Origin: Commensalibacter sp963921845
Lineage (GTDB): Bacteria > Pseudomonadota > Alphaproteobacteria > Acetobacterales > Acetobacteraceae
Assembly: GCF_963921845.1 (NCBI RefSeq)
Contig: NZ_CAWUGZ010000010.1
Coordinates: forward strand, 1 to 16,485
Length of the DNA: 16,485 bases
Direction: 5' to 3'
Below, one piece after another: positions 7,079 to 15,166 of the stretch. The translations under genes were made by a program, and so were the position numbers. Every line of letters begins with the position of its first letter. The stretch's first letter is position 1. The notes beneath the pieces were generated by a model, which saw only the letters and a program-made list of their open reading frames with translations, had not been told where the DNA came from and searched no databases.

Positions 7079-9700
7079 TTATTTATCAATAAGTTTTTTT
7101 AAATCATAAAGTATATTCAACGAATTTTTTGGGGTGAGATTATCGGGATGGTTTTGACTAAATATATGTCTAATTTCATCTAAGATTTTAAGCTGTTTAA
7201 CATGTTCGGCATTTGGTTGCGTTTGGTTTTGTGTGAGTGAGAAGTTGTATTGAGTGTTAGTTTTTTGTCCATCAAGTTGGGATAGAAGGTATTGAGCTCT
7301 TTTAATAGTTTGATCGGGCAAGCCGGCAAGTTGCGCAACGTGAATACCCCAACTGTGTTCGGCTGCCCCTGGTACAACCTCGTATTGAAATACAATACTT
7401 CCTTGCCATTCTTGTACTTTCATGGTGAATGGTGAAATGTTTTTTAAATAATGGGTAAGTTGTACCAGTTCATGAAAATGCGTTGCAAAAATGGCTCGAC
7501 ATTGTAGAGTGTTGTGTAATGTTTCTAAAATTGACCAAGCAATGGCTAGCCCATCAGAAGTAGAGGTTCCTCTACCTATTTCATCTATAACCACCAATGA
7601 TTTTGGGCCTGCTTGATGTAAAATAGAAGCCGCCTCAGTCATTTCAACCATAAAGGTAGAACGGTTATGCGCTAAATCATCCGAGGCGCCTACCCGAGAG
7701 AACAAACGATCAACAATTCCAATTTCAGCTTTAGCAGCAGGAACAGGTAAACCACTTTGTGCTAAAATTACGCTTAACGCTACTTGTCTGAGATAGGTTG
7801 ACTTTCCTGCCATATTAGGGCCCGTAAGCAACATGATTTTTTTTTCGCCCGACAAAATACAAGAGTTTGGCGTAAAATTCTTTTGTTTTTTAAGGGCATT
7901 TTCTATAACGGGATGTCTACCATCATAAATATTAAATTGTGCATCTGTAGAAAGTTTGGGTACACACCAATTAAACGATTGAAATAGCGTGGCACATGAT
8001 TGAAATACATCAATAATCGCTAAGGAATTAGCGATAAGAGGCAAATCCTTTTCTGTTAAGACTTCTTCGACAAGAGAAAAAAATAGGATTTTTTCACGTT
8101 CAATAGCTTGAGCATGTGCATCTAAAATTTTTTCACTTAATTCGCTAAGTTCAACGGTCGTGAAGCGTGTTAGATTAGCAGTGCCTTGTCTGAGAATAAG
8201 GTCTTTATTATCGCGTAATTTGCTGCCTTGTGCACTTGAAACTTCAATGATGTAACCCAGCTGGGTATGGTGCTTTATTTTAAGGGTATTTGTATTGTAT
8301 TTTTCACGATAATTTTGTTGGAAGGAAATAATAATTTGTCGGCTGTGATCTCTTAAATTGCGGTAATTATCTAACTCTCGATCGTAATTTTCCTTAATGA
8401 TTGCCCCTTCATCTAATTTAAGAGGTGGGTTTTCAAGCAAGGCATTTTTTAATTTTGCAAAAAGAGTTTGTCCATGACCTAAAATAGTAATTATATTTTT
8501 TATTATATTGAAGCCAGCTTGTAAATTTGGCTCATATTGCTGCAAGATAGATTGAATAAGATGCGATGAAGATAATCCATTTTTAATGGCGACGAGATCT
8601 CTAGGCGAACCTCTGCCTAAAGAAAGTCTGCTTAAGGCACGAGAAATGTCAGGAGCTTTTTTTAATTCCATCCTAATTTTTTCTAATAGTGTAGTGTCCT
8701 TTTGCAGATAAAGCCACCCTTCTTGTCTTTTGACAATTAATTCAATTTCTGTTGATGGTGAGGATAGCCAGCCTGCTAACATTCTCGATCCTGGGGCTGT
8801 CAAGGTGTAATTGACACTCGAAAAAAGAGTAAAATGCTGTTGGCCTTCACGATTTTGTACAATCTCTAAGCTGCATCGTGTTGCTGGATCAATTGCCAGA
8901 ATACTTTGATATTTTTGGGATTGTGGTTTTGATAACTGGGGTATTTTGCCAGCTTGTGTGGATTGTATGTAAAGGACAAGCTCATAACTGGCTATGATTT
9001 CTTCTGCGTTAAAATCGCCCAATGCACTGAGAGAATGCACGTTAAAAAGTGTTGTGAGTTCTCTTTGTGCGTAATGCAGATCATGTAATTCGGTAAGAGA
9101 AGTTATTATTTCTTGATAGTCATCCAGTAATAGAGTATCGGAAATTAAAATTTCTGAAGGATTAATTCTGGCGATAAAGTCTTTAAGTTGGTAGATTTCT
9201 AAAAAGGTGGTCTCGAAAAATCCGGTAGAAATATCAATCCAAGCTGCCCCTGCATAACGATGTGTTTTTTTTTGGTCCGGTATAATACAAAGAATATAGT
9301 TGGGTTGAGTAGCATTGAGTAATTCATCCTCAGTAATTGTTCCTGGGGTGATTAATCGGACTATAGCTCTGGATAAAGGACCTTTTTGGTTTTTATTTCG
9401 TTTATTAGGATCTTCTGTCTGATCTGCTACGGCAACTTTAAATCCCTTTTTTATAAGACGCGCTAAATAACTGGAAGCATTTCCGACAGGAACACCGCAC
9501 ATAGGTATAGGTTTGTTAGCATGATTACCTCTAGAGGTTAACGCAATATCCAATGCATTAGCAGCTGCATGCGCGTCATCGAAAAACAGTTCGAAAAAAT
9601 CACCCATTCGAAAGAATAACAACGCGTGAGGCTGTTGCTTTTTTAAAGCAAACCACTGAAGCATTACCGGTGTAGCACCTTCGGAAGATGGTATAGACAT
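7079..9700 (-). CDS. mutS: DNA mismatch repair protein MutS
   Basis: MutS binds base mismatches and small loops in new DNA and, using ATP, recruits MutL to start repair. The 873-residue protein (E. coli 853) has the complete family layout. The mismatch-probing F-x-E motif is F35-F36-E37, where most homologues have F-Y-E. The ATPase has Walker A GPNMAGKST at 627-635, the STFMVEM signature at 681-687, Walker B with VVIDEIGRGTST at 703-714 and the H-loop ATHFHEL at 739-745. The helix-turn-helix near the C-terminus (HSWGIHVAQLAGLP, 782-795) carries Trp where Tyr is usual. The ATG at 9700 agrees with the family start about 30 residues before the F-x-E motif, although the ribosome site is weak. The gene lies 67 bases downstream of murJ and 56 bases upstream of glnD, in the same direction. 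Confidence 0.97.
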   Translation of the reverse strand: MSIPSSEGATPVMLQWFALKKQQPHALLFFRMGDFFELFFDDAHAAANALDIALTSRGNHANKPIPMCGVPVGNASSYLARLIKKGFKVAVADQTEDPNKRNKNQKGPLSRAIVRLITPGTITEDELLNATQPNYILCIIPDQKKTHRYAGAAWIDISTGFFETTFLEIYQLKDFIARINPSEILISDTLLLDDYQEIITSLTELHDLHYAQRELTTLFNVHSLSALGDFNAEEIIASYELVLYIQSTQAGKIPQLSKPQSQKYQSILAIDPATRCSLEIVQNREGQQHFTLFSSVNYTLTAPGSRMLAGWLSSPSTEIELIVKRQEGWLYLQKDTTLLEKIRMELKKAPDISRALSRLSLGRGSPRDLVAIKNGLSSSHLIQSILQQYEPNLQAGFNIIKNIITILGHGQTLFAKLKNALLENPPLKLDEGAIIKENYDRELDNYRNLRDHSRQIIISFQQNYREKYNTNTLKIKHHTQLGYIIEVSSAQGSKLRDNKDLILRQGTANLTRFTTVELSELSEKILDAHAQAIEREKILFFSLVEEVLTEKDLPLIANSLAIIDVFQSCATLFQSFNWCVPKLSTDAQFNIYDGRHPVIENALKKQKNFTPNSCILSGEKKIMLLTGPNMAGKSTYLRQVALSVILAQSGLPVPAAKAEIGIVDRLFSRVGASDDLAHNRSTFMVEMTEAASILHQAGPKSLVVIDEIGRGTSTSDGLAIAWSILETLHNTLQCRAIFATHFHELVQLTHYLKNISPFTMKVQEWQGSIVFQYEVVPGAAEHSWGIHVAQLAGLPDQTIKRAQYLLSQLDGQKTNTQYNFSLTQNQTQPNAEHVKQLKILDEIRHIFSQNHPDNLTPKNSLNILYDLKKLIDK

Positions 9701-9767
9701 ATTGGTTAATACAATAAATTAGAGGAAAATTTTCTGGTAAGAATCGCTTCAGTTTAACTATTTTTAA

Positions 9768-11321
9768 TTATTTTTTAACTATTTTTTTTAAAATTTTTAT
9801 AAAAAAGTAATTTATACTAATAATGCCAAATACTTGTAGTAGCAGTCCGTAAATAACGCTACCCATACATGCTAGTAAAACCATAGTAAATAATCGATAT
9901 AGCAAACCTTTTTCGATAAAATCAGAAAAATAAAATATTTTAACTAAGAGTAAGCAGCAGGCCATAATTATTGAACAGAATACAATAACTGATATTTTTT
10001 TAATTAAAGCCCTAGGTATATAAAGTGCTTGTCGTTTATACAAAATAACAGCAAGAATAAAAACATTGATCATGGCGGCAAGGCTACTCGCCAAAGGTGG
10101 GCCCATATGAGCAAGTGGCTTCATAAATAATAAATTAAGAAAAAAATTGAGCAGTAAGGTTGCCAAACCAATTTTTACAGGCGTAGCAGTGTCTCCCCTA
10201 GCAAAAAATCCTGGAGATAAAACCTTTATTAAAACAAAAGCAGGAAGACCCAAAGCATAGGCTTGTAAAGATTGCGCAGATGCATAAACGTTGTCAGGTG
10301 TAAATTTGCCATGTCCAAAAAGAGCTGAAATAATAGGAACAGCCAAAGCAAATAAGCCGAATGCAGCCGGTATTGTTAAAATAAGGGTATAATCAATGGC
10401 TTTATTTTGATTGTTTAAGGCTGAAGCCATATCATTTTTATGGATATCTTTGGTTAAAATGGGGAGTAATGTTGTTCCAGCAGCTGCTCCAAGCACGCCA
10501 AGAGGCAACTGATTTATTCGATCGGCGAAATACATAACTGAAACACTCCCTGTCGGAAGTAAGGTTGCAATAATGGTATCCACTGTTAAATTTATTTGAG
10601 TGATCCCACTTCCCACAATACCAGGGGCCATTTTTTTAAGAAGTTGTTTAATATCTTGTGTAATTTTGGGGACTGAAAATGAAATAGTGATGTGGGCCCG
10701 TTGAAGAGCGATCCATAGAATCAAAAATTGCACTATTCCAGAAAGGGTTACCCCCCAGGCTGCAGCCCAAGCTGCATTAGGCATTAAGGGGGTTAACCAT
10801 AACAACGCAGCAATTCCAACAATGTTAAAACTTATGTATGCAGCCGCCGCAACGCCAAATTGATGTAAGCTATTTAATATTCCAGAAATTAAAGCGGCCG
10901 CACAAATTAAAACCATATAAGGAAACGTAATGCGGCTCAAAATAATAGCTTCTTGATAACGTCCTTGATGGTATGAGAAACCGGGTGCAATGACTCTAAG
11001 AACTTGAGGCATGAAAATCTCCCCAAGAATTGTGATAATCAACAAGGTTGCAATAAGAATACTAAAAGATTCATTGGCAAATTTTTCTGCTGAATGTTTA
11101 CCTTTATGGGTAAGTGTTGCCGTAAATAACGGTACAAAAGCTGCATTAAAGGCACCCTCACCAAACAAACGTCGAAACATATTCGGTAAACGAAAAGCCA
11201 CTTGATAGGCATCTTGTAAAGGTCCTGCTCCTAAAAGAGCAGCTAAAAGTTGATCTCGTATAAGGCCCAAGAAGCGGCTTGCCATCGTCCAACTGCCGAC
11301 AGTCAAGAAGTTTTTTATCAT
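9768..11321 (-). CDS. murJ: lipid II flippase MurJ (MviN family)
   Basis: MurJ moves the peptidoglycan precursor lipid II from the inner to the outer face of the cytoplasmic membrane and is normally essential in rod-shaped Gram-negative bacteria. The 517-residue product is almost entirely hydrophobic, with about 14 membrane segments expected for this MOP-superfamily transporter. The N-terminal signature is clear: SRFLGLIRD at 15-23, whose Arg16 and Arg22 correspond to E. coli Arg18 and Arg24, and RLPNMFRRLFGEGAFNAAF at 44-62 around the third essential Arg. The ATG at 11321 has an AGG ribosome site 7 bases upstream. The C-terminus is a Lys-rich tail encoded by A-rich DNA. It lies 53 bases after the peroxidase-like gene. 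In many alphaproteobacteria murJ follows glnD; here it precedes mutS and glnD. Confidence 0.95.
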   Translation of the reverse strand: MIKNFLTVGSWTMASRFLGLIRDQLLAALLGAGPLQDAYQVAFRLPNMFRRLFGEGAFNAAFVPLFTATLTHKGKHSAEKFANESFSILIATLLIITILGEIFMPQVLRVIAPGFSYHQGRYQEAIILSRITFPYMVLICAAALISGILNSLHQFGVAAAAYISFNIVGIAALLWLTPLMPNAAWAAAWGVTLSGIVQFLILWIALQRAHITISFSVPKITQDIKQLLKKMAPGIVGSGITQINLTVDTIIATLLPTGSVSVMYFADRINQLPLGVLGAAAGTTLLPILTKDIHKNDMASALNNQNKAIDYTLILTIPAAFGLFALAVPIISALFGHGKFTPDNVYASAQSLQAYALGLPAFVLIKVLSPGFFARGDTATPVKIGLATLLLNFFLNLLFMKPLAHMGPPLASSLAAMINVFILAVILYKRQALYIPRALIKKISVIVFCSIIMACCLLLVKIFYFSDFIEKGLLYRLFTMVLLACMGSVIYGLLLQVFGIISINYFFIKILKKIVKK

Positions 11322-11374
11322 TATGACCTAAATTGTTTTCGAAAGATTAGAGTAAAAAAAGTATCTAATTAATA

Positions 11375-11860
11375 TTAATTATCATAATACACGCGTTCTA
11401 TAGCGTTTTTTATTTTTTTCGATGATGGCTTTGTAATACTTGTAAACCAGCGAAATAAATGGCCCTGTCTATTAATGACATATTTATAAAAATTCCATCT
11501 TGGTATGGATAAGATACCTCCTTGTTTTGCTAACCACTGAAAAAGGGGTATGGCGTTTTCCCCTTTGACATGGCATTTTTGACAAAGGAAAAAGCCTACA
11601 TTGTAATATTCTCGACAAAATTTTTGTATTTCTTCATTGGTTTCAAATTCCTGTTTCCCAAAATCTCCAGAAGGCACGCCAATCACAGCAACGCCGTAAT
11701 GACGATAAATTGACCAAATATCTTGTAATTCTTCATACTGCGGTGTGAATTTGCATTTTGAAGCGGTGTTGACAATAAGGATAGGTTTATCCTGATAATG
11801 TTTTAAGTGAAGCGGCTTTCCAGTCTGTAGGGTAAGTTTGAAATCATATATGGTATTCAT
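11375..11860 (-). CDS. glutathione/thioredoxin peroxidase homologue, atypical
   Basis: The 161-residue product has the length and fold signatures of the cysteine-type glutathione peroxidase (BtuE-like) family, which reduces hydroperoxides with thioredoxin or glutathione. The peroxidatic Cys36 lies in NTASKCKFTPQYEEL (31-45), and the WNF motif is at 122-124, supplying the catalytic Trp and Asn. The third motif, usually NQFGxQE, reads GDFGKQE at 65-71, so the catalytic Gln is replaced by Asp66; related 'NDFG' versions occur in alphaproteobacterial homologues. A CxxC pair at 93-96 (LCQKC) and Cys82 are extra cysteines in the region where resolving cysteines occur in some family members. There is no signal peptide, so it is probably cytosolic. 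The gene sits 82 bases after gpsA and 53 bases before murJ. The ATG at 11860 is preceded by AAGATGAG, part of an inverted repeat. The family is secure, while activity and reductant are uncertain. Confidence 0.88.
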   Translation of the reverse strand: MNTIYDFKLTLQTGKPLHLKHYQDKPILIVNTASKCKFTPQYEELQDIWSIYRHYGVAVIGVPSGDFGKQEFETNEEIQKFCREYYNVGFFLCQKCHVKGENAIPLFQWLAKQGGILSIPRWNFYKYVINRQGHLFRWFTSITKPSSKKIKNAIERVYYDN

Positions 11861-11868
11861 TGTTTCTC

Positions 11869-11910
11869 ATCTTACAAAACTAGGAATTAATTAAAATGGC
11901 TGTGTAAGAT
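11869..11910 (-). repeat. inverted repeat spanning the ribosome binding site of the peroxidase-like gene
   Basis: ATCTTACA (11869-11876) and TGTAAGAT (11903-11910) are perfect 8-bp complements separated by 26 bases, between gpsA and the peroxidase-like gene. In the minus-strand transcript the second arm includes AAGAT, the start of the AAGATGAG ribosome site that lies just before the ATG at 11860. Pairing could hide that site, or the arms could be a protein-binding dyad. Both ideas are inference, since the large AT-rich loop makes a lone hairpin weak. Confidence 0.4.
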
Positions 11911-11942
11911 CATTTTAACAAAAAAAACAATTATAATGAATA

Positions 11943-12902
11943 TTATTCGTGTGCTAAGGGTCTTCCCATTAATTTTTCTTTGGCAATATCCACAGTAATT
12001 TCCCCCTGAAGCAATTGGTTTACACATTGAATAATAGGTGTATCTACCTTATGATGTTTTGCTCGTTGTAAAATGGCAGGAGCTGTGAGTACACCCTCTG
12101 TTACAGTGTTCCGTTCCTTTAATATATCACTGAGGTGCCGTCCTTTACCCAGTTCGTATCCTAAGGAATAGTTTCTAGAAGTAGCACCTGTACAGGTCAA
12201 AATTAAATCGCCCACTCCGGCTAGTCCTGTTATTGTGTTAGGTTCCCCACCTAAACCTATACTCAGTCTTGAAAGTTCTGTGATGCCGCGCGTAATAAGA
12301 GAAGCACGAGCATTTTCACCTAGACCTGCTCCCATTGTTGCGCCAGAAGCAATGGCAATAACATTTTTAGCTGCACCTCCTATTTCAACACCTATTGGAT
12401 CTTTGTTTGCGTATACTCTGAAGGTGGAGGTTGATAAAATGGATGCAGTTGTTTTTGTTAATAAGGCGTATCGTGAGGCAATAACCGTGGCTGTTGGGAG
12501 CCCCTGGGCAACTTCAGCTGCAAAATTTGGACCTGATAGCACAGCCCAAAGACGGTTAGGATAAAATTCTTCAATAATTTCTGAAGGAAATTTTAAACTG
12601 TTTGTTTCTACTCCTTTACAGCAAATAACAACAGGAATATCCAAAGGAATGATGGGTAACACACTTCGTACAAATTGAACGGGTACCGTAAGAAATATTA
12701 AATCTATTTTTTTAGGAAATGTATTACTTACGGTAATATTTTCCGGTAAAGCGTAACAAGGCAACCGAGGCATTATCCTAGTCGTAGGATTAATACATTC
12801 TTTACGACTCCAAAGCCATACGGTTTTGCAAGTGTGTGAAATGTGTATAGCTAAGGCTACACCCCAAGCCCCCGAACCCATAACGCAAACGGTTTTGTTC
12901 AT
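11943..12902 (-). CDS. gpsA: NAD(P)-dependent glycerol-3-phosphate dehydrogenase
   Basis: GpsA reduces dihydroxyacetone phosphate to sn-glycerol 3-phosphate, the backbone for membrane phospholipids, in the cytosol. The 319-residue length is normal. The Rossmann nucleotide-binding motif GSGAWG is at 9-14. CCKGVE (94-99) carries the conserved Lys96, SGPNFAAEVA spans 123-132, and AAKNVIAIASG (177-187) carries the catalytic Lys179. GVGDLILTCTGATSRN (229-244) supplies the conserved Asp232 and the Arg-Asn substrate contact at 243-244. No motif is missing. The ATG overlaps the tsaD stop codon in an ATGA (12899-12902), so the two are translationally coupled; this tsaD-gpsA pairing is common in alphaproteobacteria. 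Confidence 0.96.
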   Translation of the reverse strand: MNKTVCVMGSGAWGVALAIHISHTCKTVWLWSRKECINPTTRIMPRLPCYALPENITVSNTFPKKIDLIFLTVPVQFVRSVLPIIPLDIPVVICCKGVETNSLKFPSEIIEEFYPNRLWAVLSGPNFAAEVAQGLPTATVIASRYALLTKTTASILSTSTFRVYANKDPIGVEIGGAAKNVIAIASGATMGAGLGENARASLITRGITELSRLSIGLGGEPNTITGLAGVGDLILTCTGATSRNYSLGYELGKGRHLSDILKERNTVTEGVLTAPAILQRAKHHKVDTPIIQCVNQLLQGEITVDIAKEKLMGRPLAHE

Positions 12903-14017
12903 AAATTATCCTTTGCAGATTCGATGGGCTTATCTGAAATTTCTGAAAGTGGCCATCTTGGACGGGGTAGGAGAGAGATATCATCTAGAGCAATATGTTT
13001 TGTACGCGCTAGAATCAATTTTTCAATCGCAGTCCAACCGATCATAACGGCATTGTCCGTACAGTATTCAATAGGGGGAACAACAAATTGTAGGTTGTTT
13101 TTTTCCGCAAGTTGAAAAAGTTTTTGTCTTAGGTAGGTATTGGATGCTACCCCGCCTGCAGCTGCAAAAGTGGTGATTTGCGGAGTTACCTCAATGGCAT
13201 ATTGTAATCGGTTGATAATTGTTTCAGTAATTGTTTTTTGGAAACTTGCTGCAATGTCTGCGGCTAATTGCTTGGGTAGACTACCAGTATAAGGTTGATC
13301 ATCGATAAGGTTGGATACAGCAGTTTTCAATCCTGAAAATGAAAAATCACAATTTTTTCGATTGAATAAAGGTTTAGGGAATGTAAAACTATTTTCATTG
13401 CCGTTTTTAGCCAACGATTCCAGAGCTGGCCCTCCGGGCCAGGGTAGACCTAGCATTTTAGCAACTTTATCAAATACTTCGCCAGCAGCATCGTCAACCG
13501 TTCCTCCTAACTGGGTATACTGTCCGATTGCATTGACAACAATTGTTTGGCAATGTCCTCCGGAAGCTAAAAAAAGTAAATAAGGAAAAGGAATTTGAGA
13601 GAGGTTTTTTTTAGGAATTCTTACGGTTAAGGCATGTGCTTCAATATGGTTGATACCAATAAACGGTATATTTTGTGCAAGCGCTAAACCTTTGGCGAAC
13701 GTACACCCGACGATGACACCTCCTATTAATCCTGGTCCGCACGTTGCAGCAATAGCGTCAATATGGTGCCAAGATATATGGGCGGTTTGCATAACTGATG
13801 AAACCAATCCTGGCAAATGCGATAAATGAGCACGTGCGGCAATTTCCGGCACTACACCGCCGAAACAATTATGTTCACGTTGTGTGTGAATTGCTTCGGC
13901 CAATACTTTACCATTCGACTGAATAAGAGCACAAGCGGTATCATCACAAGAAGATTCTATAGATAGAACGATAGAGTAATTATTTTTTTTTGGAGTGTTT
14001 TGGTGTATGGATGTCAT
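12899..14017 (-). CDS. tsaD: tRNA N6-threonylcarbamoyladenosine transferase subunit TsaD
   Basis: TsaD moves the threonylcarbamoyl group from threonylcarbamoyl-AMP to A37 of ANN-decoding tRNAs, working with TsaB and TsaE. Counting from the ATG at 14017 gives 372 residues. The ASKHA-fold signatures are VLSIESSCDDTACAL at 17-31, the metal-binding NHIEAH with His124 and His128, the nucleotide loop SGGHCQ at 152-157, GEVFDKVAKMLGLPWPGGP at 179-197, the AAGGVASN block at 286-293 and CTDNA with Asp321. The frame stays open upstream to a TTG at 14062, but starting there would add 15 residues before the family core and leave only 11 bases to the divergent hemC. I therefore prefer 14017, although its ribosome site is weak. 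The last four bases overlap gpsA. It appears to be the first gene of the long minus-strand run. Confidence 0.93.
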   Translation of the reverse strand: MTSIHQNTPKKNNYSIVLSIESSCDDTACALIQSNGKVLAEAIHTQREHNCFGGVVPEIAARAHLSHLPGLVSSVMQTAHISWHHIDAIAATCGPGLIGGVIVGCTFAKGLALAQNIPFIGINHIEAHALTVRIPKKNLSQIPFPYLLFLASGGHCQTIVVNAIGQYTQLGGTVDDAAGEVFDKVAKMLGLPWPGGPALESLAKNGNENSFTFPKPLFNRKNCDFSFSGLKTAVSNLIDDQPYTGSLPKQLAADIAASFQKTITETIINRLQYAIEVTPQITTFAAAGGVASNTYLRQKLFQLAEKNNLQFVVPPIEYCTDNAVMIGWTAIEKLILARTKHIALDDISLLPRPRWPLSEISDKPIESAKDNL

Positions 14018-14073
14018 AATGAAAAAATTATTGTGATAAATATATTGAAGCATGTAACTCAAAGTATATCTTA

Positions 14074-15150
14074 ATGGACATAAAAAAAAATTTAAATATA
14101 CCTTTTAATCCAGCCTTACAAAAAGTTGCTGCAAAAACGTTTAACCGATTGTGTGATGAGTCATATCTGCCTTCTCATCATAAAAGAGGATTACCCTTAC
14201 GAGTTGGTACGAGAGGTTCACCGTTAGCACTGGTTCAAACACGTAATTTTTTGACAAGGTTAACCCAGTTTTGTCCTTTATTACGCCAGTTAAACGCCTT
14301 TCAAGAATTTCAGATCCCTACATCCGGGGATAGAATACAAGATAGGCGTTTAGCAGACATTGGTGGGAAAGGACTCTTTGCTAAAGAAATACACGAGCAA
14401 CTTATAGAAGGTAAAATTGATTTTGCAGTCCATAGTCTCAAAGATCTTGAAACATGTTTACCAAAGGGATTAGTTTTAGCATGCACGTTAAAACGTCAAG
14501 ATGCTAGGGATGCTCTTATAGTAAACGCTAACCACAGACCGGTTAATATTCAAAATCCTTTCAACTCGCTGCCTCGAGGAGCTATTATTGGAACTTCTTC
14601 TGTCAGAAGGCAAGCACAATTGCTTCATATGCGACCAGACCTCCAAATCAAATTATTAAGAGGTAATGTTCAATCTCGTATAGATAAAATTTCAGCGAAA
14701 AATTACGATGCAACGTTATTAGCTGCAGCAGGGTTACAACGTTTGGGTATGGAGGATCGAATAGATGCGATCATTGATCCTTGTGTTATGTTACCCGCTG
14801 CGGGGCAAGGTATTGTAGGGGTAACGGTTCGAAAAAATGATACAGAGCTTTTAGAAATGTTGTCTGCTATAGAAGATTATGAAGCCAAAGCTGTTTCCAG
14901 TGCTGAAAGAGCGTTGCTCGCAGAATTAGACGGCTCATGTCATACGCCTATAGGAGGATATGCGCAGTTGTTTCCAACAAAAGATCATAAGGATTATAAA
15001 TTGAGTCTTACGGGAATGGTTGCACGGGAAGATGGTTCTTTTTTACTAAAAAAAGAAATTTCTGGTTCAGCAGAAGACGCAGAATTACTGGGGCATGAAT
15101 TGGGTAAGCAATTAAAAAAAGATAGTCCAAAGGACATTTTTGAAGAATAG
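14074..15150 (+). CDS. hemC: hydroxymethylbilane synthase (porphobilinogen deaminase)
   Basis: HemC joins four porphobilinogen molecules into hydroxymethylbilane in heme synthesis. Key residues are present: LRVGTRGSPLALVQT at 42-56, the catalytic Asp124 in HSLKD (120-124), GTSSVRRQ at 173-180, the RGNVQSRIDK segment at 196-205, and the loop DGSCHTPIGGYA (286-297), whose Cys289 holds the dipyrromethane cofactor. At 358 residues it is longer than the usual 300-320 because about 38 residues precede the first conserved strand. No ATG lies closer to the core; a TTG at 14149 (codon 26) is the main alternative but lacks a good ribosome site. The gene is divergent from tsaD across 56 AT-rich bases that must hold both promoters, and it is followed by hemD after 16 bases. 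Confidence 0.95.
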   Translation: MDIKKNLNIPFNPALQKVAAKTFNRLCDESYLPSHHKRGLPLRVGTRGSPLALVQTRNFLTRLTQFCPLLRQLNAFQEFQIPTSGDRIQDRRLADIGGKGLFAKEIHEQLIEGKIDFAVHSLKDLETCLPKGLVLACTLKRQDARDALIVNANHRPVNIQNPFNSLPRGAIIGTSSVRRQAQLLHMRPDLQIKLLRGNVQSRIDKISAKNYDATLLAAAGLQRLGMEDRIDAIIDPCVMLPAAGQGIVGVTVRKNDTELLEMLSAIEDYEAKAVSSAERALLAELDGSCHTPIGGYAQLFPTKDHKDYKLSLTGMVAREDGSFLLKKEISGSAEDAELLGHELGKQLKKDSPKDIFEE

Positions 15151-15166
15151 ATTTTTGGTAAAATTT

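Noticed and set aside
9753..9786. Direct repeat TTTAACTATTTTT at the end of murJ
   Set aside because: It is low-complexity A/T sequence, easily produced by slippage or chance, with no sign of a mobile element.
12235..12564. 109-codon plus-strand frame opposite gpsA
   Set aside because: It is antisense to a gene with all family motifs; its Pro/Ala-rich product is what the opposite strand of such a gene yields.
13311..13583. 90-codon plus-strand frame opposite tsaD
   Set aside because: It is antisense to conserved TsaD sequence and has no independent support.
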